Positions 9,831 to 19,465 of a stretch of DNA of 21,437 nt are shown here, piece after piece; the stretch's first letter is position 1, and each line of letters starts with the position of its first letter. Source of the stretch: Isohypsibius dastychi (Eukaryota > Tardigrada > Eutardigrada > Parachela > Isohypsibiidae); assembly GCA_034696485.1 (NCBI GenBank), contig JAQIWT010000392.1, positions 1 through 21,437 on the forward strand, written 5' to 3'. The translations under genes and the position numbers were made by a program. Below the pieces are notes generated by a model. It was not told where the DNA came from and did not search any database. It saw only the letters and a list, made by a program, of their open reading frames with translations.

Positions 9831-12800
9831 TCAAATTTGCATCTCTAAAGGTATGGCGGAATCTTCAACATCATCAAATCCGAGCAGTCCTCTTTCCCCT
9901 ACAACAGAGAAATTCAAACATATTTTCTAAAATAAAACGAAATCGTACCAAACCCGGAAAGAGTATCCTTTGCTTCCGCCTTAACCAAAGGGGAAGAGTC
10001 AAACTCGAGAATATGAACAAGCTCCTGTGCACATTCCGGGGCCTGGAGACATCCCAATGCACGACATGCTGCTCGGCGAATGTCAGGACGTTCATCTTCA
10101 AGTGCGGTTGCATATGTTTTGATCATCCAAGAACGCAAGCTTGATTCTTTGGCACTGGTCACCAAAAAGTCCCCTGCGCAACAAGCCATCCTTTTAAAAT
10201 AACCTTCAAATCACGAAAGATAACAGATGACATACGGGCGGCATCCTGAATTTCAATCTGGACACTGAGCAAACAAACTCCTATCTGAACAGCATACGCT
10301 GCATCAACCGGCTTCCCGCGCAGACTTCGCAAGGTATCCACGACTTCCACGATGTTCGAACTTTGTAAACAAGCCAGGGTACTCACTGAAAAATTAAACT
10401 GATTGAAAAACTGAAGAATAATTCATCGGTGACCTTTACAGTCATCATGGAAGCGTTGGAGAAGTGGCTCGACTTCCCAGTGATTATCGGCTTTGAAAAA
10501 GAAGAGAAAATGAAAGACGGTTATGATCGCAGATGGAGTGTAGGACGAGCGGTCGAGCATCTGACAGACAAGTAATTCCAGAACTGCAAACAAATGACAA
10601 AGTTATGCTCAGACCGAATACTATATGCAAACACACCCGGATTTATTTAATATCATAGATAAGATATTAGCACGACAGGGCAACAATCATAATTTGCTTA
10701 CCGTCTTGTCTTTCCGCCTCCGTAAAGTTTTTCAGGAAATGGACGTAGCGGGCCTTGAGCTGAGTTACCACCGAATCTGCGGAGGTGTTCAAGTAATGTC
10801 CACCTGCACACTGTTCCCAGAGCAAATGAAGTCGCTGTTTATCGGTTATATCACGCATCAATGTTGTAAAGTCATCCAACAACGACGGATTTTCCACAAG
10901 TCGGACGATACTGGACAATATATCCGTCTGTACAAGAAGATGCCGAATAGCACGAGCTTCTCCATGCTTCAATGGTCCGTATGAGCCCAATAACTAAAAA
11001 CAAGATCGGGAATTTATAATTCCATACGGAGGATCGAGAATGTCACAAGAATCAGAATACCGACTGATGTTTTTTGAGAATTTTCAAGATAAATTAAAGA
11101 AATAATAAAAATATAGATAAATATAAAATGAGTGGCAGTTTACTCACCTCTAGTAAAGTGTCACAATAGAGAAGATGTTGCATCAACGCCATATCAATCT
11201 GCTCATTCCCAGAGGTTATTTGTCTCGATTCAAACCGAGTCAAATCAGAGCCTTTTAAACCACTGTCTTCTAACGAATCGATTCCGGAATCAAATGTTTC
11301 TGTTTTGTTGTCACCTTGATCCTGGTCGCGACCTCTCAACGCGCCCACCTGTCGATGACTGCGTTCGCTAACCGAAAGATAACACGATAAACTACTTAAT
11401 ATCATATTTAGTGCTAAAGCAGACACACCTTTGCTCTTCGTCTTCAACTTCGTTCAAAAAATCGAAGCAATCCAATGCGCTTTCAACGGAAATGCTCAAA
11501 TTGGATCCTCTCGATAAGCGGCCTCCTTGCTCCCAAGGCTGTATAAAAACATCATTATAAACCACGTCATCACTGAGCATCATTAAAATATAAAGTGCCA
11601 CCACCTTACCATTAGCAACTTCTCCAGAGAAAGAATCAAATCCTCCAGTTTCTTCAATTGTGGATATTGCTTCTGCTCGCCAATAGATTCAACAGAAGCA
11701 ACAACAGCTCTGATCACATCTTCCATACTGCCAAGGCTGGCTGAGCAAGACAGATCAGATGGACTCATACTTCCGCCGCTGCTCCGATCATTCTTTGGAG
11801 GAGATGGCGAACGGTTTTCACTCCCGAAACTCATGACGCTATCTACGAGCTGATGACTATTCTGTACTTCTTCCTAATAAACAGAAAAAAGAAAAATAAT
11901 AAACAATATAAATAAACAACAGCACGATTTCTTGGCTCAACGGTGCGAAAGCTGAAACGTGCTAGTTACCTCTTGAATCACTGGTGCACGGGTGATTACA
12001 TTTTTCCTGCTTTCTTCTTCAGATCCTACTCTTGAAGAATTGCGGCTCAGTTTCGGTAGAGCATGGGAAGGTTTTAACATCCACGGACTCCAGAGAGTCT
12101 CGTCCGACAAGCCATCCAATGGACTAGAATAGAATCTAGCTTCTCAAAAGAACGACATCTCGAATTTCGTCATTTTACTCACTTCCAAGTAATTACAAGG
12201 TTGAGCTTCAAAGAACCATTGGAGTTCAGACTGATCGTCATCATTTGTGGGCTGAAACGATGTTTATTAAAAAACCGACGAGCTGGAACAGCACCTCGAC
12301 TCACTGGGCAGAAAACAAATCCTTGGTTTCGCATAACTTGTTCCCAACAATCAAGCGATTACCCAGAGTTCGCACTTCCGATGCCTTCACATGAAGAATA
12401 TCTCCAATTAAACATTTGAAAATCACTCCTTCGTTGTCCCAAGTTTGTGTGGCATCTTTGTTAACATGTCCGCGACATTTCCACTTTTGCGTTCCATGAT
12501 GAATTATAACCTGGAAGACATCCCCGGGACATAGTCTTGCAAAGCCAGCAACTCCTGAAAAGCAGCAATTAATCAATCATACCCATTGATTCCAGTCTTA
12601 TCGTCGTGGATTATAAATAACTAGTTACCTTGCATTTTGAGCTCGATACTCCCCATCATATGCTCCAGTTGAGCTTCCAAGGCGCACATAGTCTGCGTAC
12701 ATTCCTTATAACCGGCTTTAACCTTCCCTAATGCTGACTCCCGTTCCTTGCCAAGTGACACAACATAAGCCTGAGCCATATTTCGAATTCCTGTGAAAAA

Positions 12801-13561
12801 GTACCTAACGATCAGACAGTTCGAAATATTTCGAATCAATGAAAATATACCTTCCCGGATTTTATACTGGACATTGTAATGCTCCGACAAGTCTTCCAGC
12901 TAAAACAAAGATTCACTAATGCATGGAATTCAAGAAAAGGCACTTCAAAATCACCTTGCTGAATTGGAGTTCCAGTCGCTTGAGATAGCACTCAGCGGCT
13001 TTGAGCTGCTGTTAACAAAAAACATAATAGAATGGGTCGTCCGATCGTGCCACAGTCTTAAAATCAATTAGTAACGAACCGAATCTAATTAATTCGTATC
13101 AGACACGCATGTCAACGGATTAACAGCTTTCGCTGTTAATTCATGTGGGATATGTACTCCGTAATATTAATACCTGTGAATCCTGAATTGTCAATCGCTC
13201 ATGTCCAGACGTTAGTCCTTTAATATCTTCCGTCGTCAACGCTATACATTCTCTGAAAAGGCGTAATATGTTCTATAGAAAATTGTTTTAACGTGTATTT
13301 TAGAGCTTACTTTAGTCCAACACGAAGAGATTCAATAATAATTAGAGCCCGCAAAGGTCGCGGAGTTTTGGGTGCCTTGCTGGACTTGAGCCGGCGATCA
13401 GTTGTCCGTTGGACCAAAACGCGATAATCATGGCCCATGGTACCAGCTGTCCGGGGACTCGACTCTTTTTTCGACAACGAACGATTCAGAAATCCAGCAA
13501 ACGATTTACTTCTGGAAATGGCATTTCCTTCAGGGAGCTCCGGCATCTTCTTCAATGACAT
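9831..13561 (-). CDS. RIPOR (FAM65) family Rho-interacting cell polarization regulator
   Basis: RIPOR proteins bind Rho GTPases and influence cell polarity and cytoskeleton. Sixteen exons: 13561-13311, 13252-13174, 13008-12955, 12899-12851, 12790-12629, 12554-12305, 12251-12183, 12123-11970, 11873-11610, 11538-11429, 11367-11148, 10993-10702, 10583-10440, 10385-10236, 10203-9949, 9898-9831; 856 residues. The N-terminal RIPOR domain (about 20-310) shows SRSKSFAGFLNR, a coiled-coil part (AAECYLKRLELQFSK, KAGYKECTQTMCALEAQLE), then the diagnostic GVAGFARLCPGD, KWKCRGHV, NKLCETKDLFSA and LVITWNPLDG. A serine-rich linker (about 316-540) contains SPSPPKNDRSSGGSMS. The C-terminal part (about 555-835) is HEAT-like helices, e.g. 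DIRRAACRALGCLQAPECAQ. An in-frame TAA just upstream supports the ATG at 13561. The acceptor at 13008 is a tandem CAGCAG. One intron is only 32 bases. It is shorter than vertebrate RIPOR1, mainly in the linker. Confidence 0.93.
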
Positions 13562-13932
13562 TTTTCGCCAGCAATCCGCTTACTTCAATCTCGGAAATCA
13601 TCAACCTGAAAGCAGAAGTTATAAATCCAAAAGCTGAAAGTAAGATAACTTCAAAATCAGAACTCTTAACTCGATGATATATATTTTTCATACCTGGGTG
13701 AAACTCGACTCACCACAGAGCGGTATACATAAATCGTAGAATGCTACATTTCGAAGTTAGATAACAGAAATGGACCACTACTGAAGGCTACACTAACTTG
13801 TTGGATCGCAAATAACCCGACGAAGCAAAAACCCATTTAAAAAACACCCTGACACATTTATCAGGCGTGACCAACATGATTTTAGTCTCAGCAGGTAACC
13901 GTAGTCTACGGTCCGTAGATGAGCTGCTTACC
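13530..13932 (-). promoter_or_regulatory. RIPOR 5' leader: likely UTR intron and overlapping uORF
   Basis: On the minus strand an acceptor (ctgctttcag) ends at 13606 and a strong donor (GTCG|GTAAGC) begins at 13931, predicting a 326-base leader intron. The leader exon from 13605 holds an ATG at 13601 whose 23-residue frame overlaps the RIPOR start out of frame and stops at 13530-13532. Such an overlapping uORF usually lowers main-frame translation; that effect is inferred. Confidence 0.45.
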
Positions 13933-14507
13933 GACTCGAACCGCGCGAAGCCGCGGATTCGCTTCACGTTTCCAAGCGAGCTCGATGTAGTGGAGCTGTT
14001 GTACGTGAACTCATGCGAAAAAATGCAATTCCAGCACGATTTTAATTAAGTGAATAAAGTTCAGCACCGTATGAACACAATTCACCTACTGCGGGGATGG
14101 AAACAGTATCCAAAAAAGTGACTGCTCATTGCGAGAGAGGATGGAGGTGATAATCCGGTAATCGATTGCCGATTTACCGATCTCATCATTTAGCGCATCA
14201 CACCAGGATCACCCTGCTGCTGAATGCACATTTGCCGACAAGAAATATGAAAACTGCTCGAACAAAATTCGGTAGAGAGAAAACTATCGATCGTAAAATG
14301 CAATAAACGGCTGCATCCCGAGATACCAAACTTATACAGAAAATTGAACAATAAATGATCACACTGTAAAAAATATAAATGATTCGAAGAAAATCGTAAA
14401 TCAGAGCACGTAAAAAAAGTAACAACAAAAACTTAGGATATTATCAAACCAGAATGAAGCACACAACAAAAACACACTTGAATTACATCTCGTAAAAACT
14501 GCCCTGG
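13562..14507. other. Intergenic region upstream of RIPOR with a GC-richer core
   Basis: AT-rich DNA separates the stop of the upstream minus-strand gene from the RIPOR start. A GC-richer block at about 13895-13990 contains the palindrome CCGTAG-T-CTACGG (13899-13911), a third CCGTAG (13913-13918) and a short GCGAA/TTCGC inverted pair, next to the proposed first RIPOR exon; it is the best candidate for a promoter core. A 60-codon + frame (13867-14049) crosses this block. The rest (14050-14507) shows nothing I can name. Confidence 0.4.
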
Positions 14508-15408
14508 TTATCGAAAATCATAGCTCACAAGGTCATCTTGATGTTGATATGCGCTCAACAAACGTTCAAGAGAGGGTAAAAAGCAGACCGCCTCAAAGTA
14601 AACAAAATAGATATCAATCTGATTTCAAGACGTACATACCGACAAAGCTAATTGATCAAAGCACTCAAAATTGTACCAGTTTGTCGTTCCAAATTTAGAA
14701 ATAGCAGAGGAAGCAAGCCGTCTCAAAATTTATTGTTTTCAGAATTTAAAAAACAATATCAAAAGTAGCCCGAATATCTATAGTGATATATTTCCGGTAG
14801 CGTATCCAAGTTTTTAGTGTAATTAACTGCGTCATCACCTTGGAAGGCTGTGGTGGTTCAAGTCTGACCTAATACTAAAACGGAAGTCATCGCGAACTGT
14901 GCGAATGGATTACGGATTTCTTTCACAGACAGAATTTAACACAATCTACCATTCTCTTGCACTTACCGTCCATCGCATGTGAAGATACTGGTCTTCTTTA
15001 GGATCTTCCAGAGCAATAGTCCCTTCCAAAATAGCCTCCAAACAAGTTGAAATCAACAGTAGTAATTTCGTAAATTCAGCCCCTGGTGCCTTCAGATTAC
15101 GATGAAAAGTTGGGAGATTGTGCAGCTACAAAGATGCAACATCTACATGTTCCACAGAGAACTCGTGCTTTCGATGAAAACGATGCAGCACGACATGGTA
15201 TTTGTTGAAAAAGAGCCTGAACGCATCGACGGAGACAAGGTAAATATGCATGCAAAACGAATTCAAAACGAATGCATGCAGCATGGAAAATAGAAACGAG
15301 CAGATTTTTTGAATCGTACCAGGGCGCACGACAATCAACCCGAGGCGATGCGAGGCGATCGTTTTACAGATCTCACGCCGTCGACAGCGCCGCGTCGTTC
15401 TTCAAACA
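14508..15408 (-). CDS. Unrecognised helical protein, C-terminal exons (5' end not found)
   Basis: I do not recognise the family. Phase-compatible exons, in minus order: 15408-15377, 15216 to about 15147 (donor uncertain), 15125-14967, 14868-14839, 14663-14640, 14591-14508 (TAA). The best-supported exon, 15125-14967, is open for 53 codons and ends at GTAAGT; it encodes NLPTFHRNLKAPGAEFTK followed by a leucine-rich helix and DPKEDQYLHMRWT. The last exon encodes AVCFLPSLERLLSAYQHQDD and ends SYDFR. The composition suggests amphipathic helices such as a HEAT or armadillo-like C-terminus, but that is inference. Several splice sites are weak (acceptors TTTGAG twice and CTCAAG; the donor near 15150 is poor). 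No start codon or earlier exon can be placed in the 425 bases before the acyl-CoA synthetase ATG, so this may be a short gene with an unseen first exon, or a decaying fragment. Confidence 0.45.
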
Positions 15409-15833
15409 CTTGAGGTAGATGCGAATAGATAGATATCAGGTAGGTGTCGCGAGTTCCCAGTCAAAATGAGTAAATATGTAATACGTATGTAAAATAAAGA
15501 AAAATACCGTAGTAATGTCCACAATTGTACGTACAATATAAGGTGTACGACATATATAACATATTGAAAATATATGTTCTATATCCAGTTTAAACCGCTA
15601 CCCAAATTTGGATGATGTTGTATTGTAATGGCAAAGTAATGGCGACTCGCCGTCCTGTGTCCTGAGTCCTGACCCGACTCGTTCCAACCGGGGGTGTGAC
15701 CAATTCACTTCACACCCCCTCCCCTCACCCATTGACATAAACCGGAAGATCACGAATCCGTTTTCAGAATCAAAAGTTACTTTCATGTACTTCCAACCGA
15801 GAATGCTCTGATTGTTTCATTATTTAATTTAAC
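15409..15833. promoter_or_regulatory. Upstream region of the acyl-CoA synthetase gene
   Basis: An AT-rich left part (15470-15600) is followed by a GC-richer block at 15640-15735. That block has a three-copy 7-base tandem repeat GTCCTG(T/A) at 15652-15672, a perfect 10-base inverted repeat GGGGGTGTGA / TCACACCCCC at 15690-15719 with a CCAAT box in the loop, and a further pyrimidine-rich CCTCCCCTCACCC. CACCC and CCAAT motifs are classic promoter elements, so this is the probable promoter of the + strand gene starting at 15834. A 62-codon minus-strand frame here (15598-15786) looks like chance. Confidence 0.5.
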
Positions 15834-18541
15834 ATGCATTCTGGCCACGATTATTTCTGTTGCTCACAAGTTTTGTGGGCTGTAGCTTGCACTCTATTTA
15901 TCAGTTTGCTGTATATATATTTCTGGTACCGTGATTTCAAGAAGCTCAAACCGCGTGGGGCAGATTTTGATTGCCAAAGTGTTGAAGTAAGTAAATGCCA
16001 CTGTAAAATGCTGTCGAAAACTGAACACCGACATTACTTTTCTCAGGTTGGAAACGGAATACGAATCCGGAAGGTTGGCAAAGTGCGGGAACGGCTTGAC
16101 TTCGAATGTCCCTCCACAATTCTTGGATTCTTTCTTCGTGGCCGGTCGATTTCCGGTTCGTGCTGAATCAGCACGTGTTTGAGCAGGCTTTACCTTCCTG
16201 TTTTTAGGCTCGGATCCATGTTTAGGTCAGCGGAAAGATTTGAATTCTCCGTATAGCTGGACGTCTTATGACGAAACATTCGAAAGAATCCAGAATTTTG
16301 GGCATGGCTTGCGGTTTTTGGGTGTTGAACCCGACGGAAGTTGCCGTTCCTTCGTTGGTATTTACGCGAAGACATGTCCTGAGTGGGTAATTGCAGGTAC
16401 GAAGTTGTGCATATGAATTTTCGGATCATTTTAATGGCGAGGCTTTTGTTGCAGAATATGGATGTTATTTCCACAGGTAAGGAAGCAACGGGAAAATCTT
16501 CTGCGTTTTTTCAACACGCTTGATCATCGTATTTTTTGCAGTTTGGTTGTTGTTCCGTTCTACGACTCGCTAGGAGGAGACGCTTGTCAAGGAGCGCTGA
16601 ATAATCGTTAGTTGCCATTTCTTATTTGGTTTATGTATTTTTTGGTAAAAATGTGAATTTGTTTCGGCAGTAACATTAATCTTTGGTAAACCGGGATTTC
16701 ATTGCAGTTGAGGTTCGAGTTCTCGTATGTGGAAGCGCCCAAAATTTCGACCTGATATCCTCTGGAGGAGCCGGATTGGAAACTGTGAAAATCGTCATCT
16801 TCATCGAAGAAGTGGCAGATGAATTGCGAAAAAAGCTGGAGTCAGCTGGCCAGACAGTTTACAATTTTCACGAAGTCGAGGTCAACTTTTTTAGTGCCAA
16901 ATTTTTATTTTGATTAACACATGCTGTCATTTGTTGTAGAGTTTGGGAAGAGATAATCCGGTGACACAAATAGCTCCGCTTCCGGAAGACAAGGCTCTTT
17001 TGATATTTACCAGTGGTACCACAGGAGTGCCGAAAGCAGCTATCCTTACACACAGCGCTGTTGCCACTGCAGTTCGGGAAGTTCTTATTGGATTGCTGGT
17101 AAGTAAATGACTGCTGTTTGCTAGTCGCTTTCTGCTTGTCTTCCGTCGAGTTCACATTACTTACAAAGGCTGCATTCCGGCTGGATTTGGTTAAATTTCT
17201 TGGGTTTTTTTCAGCCGACTCGTGTAAGGAAAGATACTGTTGGATTCGCCTACCTGCCTCTCGCTCACATTATGGAAAGAATTGTGGAAATGTGTACATT
17301 TGTCCATGGTACTTCCGGATAGAATTTTGGAAGTATACAAATCTATATTGACTTTTCTGTAGGGGCAAGAGTTGGCTTCAACTCTAACGGGACTGCAAAC
17401 CTAATCGACGACATACAGGAGCTGAAGCCCGATCTTTTGGTGTTGGTTCCGCGCGTGCTCAACCGAGTCTACGGGAAAATGCTGGGAGCTGTTCGGGACT
17501 CTAAGATCAAAAGCGCAGTCCTCGCTGTGGCCTTGTTTTTCAAGACAATGGAAATGAAATATGGGATATACAGGAAAAACTCAATATGGGACAAGCTGGT
17601 ATTTCATAAAATCCAGAATGTTCTTGGCGGACGGGTACGAATCTGCGCGACTGGCTCGGCACCATTAGAACCGGTATTGACCAGGAACATGCGAGCCGCT
17701 TTGGGTTGTTATGTGAGTGTACCAAGCTTGACAATATTACTGAGGTTTTAATGAAGCTGTTCGTATATTTTCCAGATTTTCGAAGTCTACGGCCAGACCG
17801 AAACGTCTGGAGCAATTACCGGTACTCTTGCCGGTGATCCGGTTTCCGGGCATTGTGGCGTCCCCTTAGCAGGAATTGAACTGAAATTAGTCGACGTTCC
17901 TGAGCTGGGATATTTTGCCCGTGAAGGAAAGGGTGAAATCTGTGCCCGTGGACCGCATTTGATGGCCGGGTATTATGGGCAACCTGACCTTATAGCTGAA
18001 GTCATGGAGGATGGTTTTGTACACACTGGGGATATTGGAGAATGGATTGAGGTATTATTGGAGGTTTTTCAACAATGCTTTTAATCTGGCCTAATGGTTG
18101 ATTATGCAGGGTGGCCGATTGAGAATCATTGATCGTAAAAAGCATATTTTCAAGCTTAGTCAAGGAGAATATGTTGCTCCAGAAAAAATCGAGAACGAAC
18201 TCTCCACATCTCCAATTATCAGTCAGATTTTCGTTGATGGAAATAGCTTGCAACCATTCACAGTGGCTTTGGTTCATCCGAACTATGAATTGCTTCCGGA
18301 ACTGAAAGGTCACGATGAGGAGGCAAAAAGGGTACTGCAGGAAGAATTGCGAAAAACTGGCAAAGCGTGTGGGTTGAAGTCTTATGAGATACCGAAAAGA
18401 GTCTTCATTTTGACCGATGCTCTGACCGTTGAGAATGGATTTATGACCCCAACGCATAAAGTCAAACGCGAAATCGTCCGACGGTCGTTCAGGAAAACAT
18501 TGGATTCTTTGTACGACGGTATCTCTGTGGTTGACTCTTAA
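15834..18541 (+). CDS. Long-chain-fatty-acid--CoA ligase (ACSL type)
   Basis: Activates long-chain fatty acids with ATP and CoA to acyl-CoA at the ER or another membrane. Exons: 15834-15986, 16047-16155, 16208-16396, 16455-16476, 16542-16606, 16708-16880, 16940-17098, 17215-17308, 17363-17712, 17776-18051, 18110-18541; about 673 residues, near the usual 680-720. A signal anchor lies at about 13-33 (VLWAVACTLFISLLYIYFW), followed by a basic stop-transfer (FKKLKPR). The AMP-binding P-loop is FTSGTTGVPKAA, starting near 260, then AYLPLAHIMERIVE, NSLWDKLVFHKIQN-like sequence with GGRVRICATGSAPL, and EVYGQTETSGA. The fatty-acyl-CoA synthetase signature spans about 517-560 (DGFVHTGDIGEW, IIDRKKHIFKLSQGEYVAPE). 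The C-terminus keeps TPTHKVKR, with the conserved lysine. Oddities: Ala in place of the usual Gly after the P-loop lysine (PKA not PKG), a 22-base exon, and a weak GTCAAC donor at 16881. Confidence 0.95.
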
Positions 18542-19021
18542 GCGCTATGTTCCTCAGTGTGCAGCTTGTTTGAGTTTTTCCAGATTTTGTTGTTAATTTA
18601 AAACTTTTGATTTGAAATCTTCGTTCCTACACGGCAGTTATCAGTTTACAACATTCCGACTTGTTTCTTTTATATCGGAGATTTTTTGCTCGTTCGGACT
18701 AACAGTGTTAATAAAGTCACATAAAAACGCTGAACGTGTCTTTTGGGCATTTCAGAAAAGTACAGAGGAAAATTGTATTTCATGCAGAAATGACACGAAC
18801 GTGGGCAAAACGTCATAATACGCGCGATTCAAGGATTTCAGTCGAGCATACAGCAATCAATATCAATATTTATACCTTAAAAGAGGAAAATTAACGAAAT
18901 GTTTATCGACGACGAAGAGCGGGTACGACTACGAAATGCAGGCATGCAGGAAAAGAAAATCTAGCTCAAGCCAAGCTTAGGCACAGCAGCGATGGATTCA
19001 GGAAAAGATTGTCTGTTCATA
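18542..19021. other. Convergent 3' UTRs of the acyl-CoA synthetase and the small coiled-coil gene
   Basis: A gap between the stop at 18541 (+) and the stop at 19022 (-). It contains a + strand AATAAA at 18710-18715. No perfect minus-strand AATAAA was seen. Nothing else could be supported. Confidence 0.5.
18710..18715 (+). terminator. Polyadenylation signal AATAAA of the acyl-CoA synthetase
   Basis: A perfect AATAAA about 170 bases after the TAA at 18539-18541, at a typical 3' UTR distance. Confidence 0.65.
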
Positions 19022-19465
19022 TTACAGCGTTTTCTTCGTAAAACTATGAGATCTGTCGAGGTCTTCATAACGTCTTTCAATGATCCGTTCCGATGTTATT
19101 GAAAACCGTTTCCTTTTGCAACTGAATTTGAAGACATCCAACGGTATATCATCAGAAAATGGGCTGTTTGGTTCTGAGGAACTTGAAACACAGGGTGGAA
19201 AATTGTGCTTTTCGACTCTGGCCTTGTATGCCTGGATAACTTCATCGTTCTTCCGTTTGAGCTCGTTCAGCTGCTCCCGTGAATTGCGAGCGTTGTTACG
19301 TAGACCATACTGCAGTGATTCGACAATCCGATCCTTGACGACCTGAGGCTCGTTTTGACGGCAGGCTATGATTTCCTCCTGAAGTTTCTTGAGCTTGCAA
19401 ACGTAGCTGTCATGAAGATCTGGAGCAACAGGCAGAATATTGTCTTTGCTGAGCCTGGATTCCAT
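19022..19465 (-). CDS. Small coiled-coil protein, unknown function
   Basis: An uninterrupted 147-residue frame starting ATG at 19465. I recognise no family. Residues about 22-85 (KLKKLQEEIIACRQNE, then VVKDRIVESLQYGL and REQLNELKRKNDEVIQAYKA) look like an amphipathic, probably coiled-coil helix. A serine/proline loop (SSSSEPNSPFSDD, around 94-106) and a basic end (FKFSCKRKRFS, ERIIERRYEDLDRSHSF) follow; CKRKR could be a nuclear localisation signal. The ATG directly follows a CTACAG acceptor-like site, so it may be preceded by a 5' UTR intron (possible donor gtaaac near 19598) or by further coding exons. It lies downstream of the phospholipase D gene on the same strand, in a gap of 595 bases. 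Charged composition and length favour a real gene over a chance frame; no homologue is claimed. Confidence 0.6.
   Translation of the reverse strand: MESRLSKDNILPVAPDLHDSYVCKLKKLQEEIIACRQNEPQVVKDRIVESLQYGLRNNARNSREQLNELKRKNDEVIQAYKARVEKHNFPPCVSSSSEPNSPFSDDIPLDVFKFSCKRKRFSITSERIIERRYEDLDRSHSFTKKTL

Noticed and set aside
13867-14049. 60-codon + strand frame with protein-like composition upstream of RIPOR.
   Set aside because: It coincides with a GC-rich block that raises open-frame length, and the minus-strand leader exon of RIPOR explains the region better.
15598-15786. 62-codon minus-strand frame as the missing first exon of the gene at 14508-15408.
   Set aside because: Its only good donor would leave phase 1, which does not match the phase-0 entry of the next candidate exon, and it crosses the inverted-repeat promoter block.
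16686-16707. A 22-base intron plus a 15-base exon (16671-16685) in the acyl-CoA synthetase.
   Set aside because: Both junctions keep frame, but one ordinary 101-base intron (16607-16707) also keeps frame and gives a spacing closer to that of ACSL family members in this stretch.
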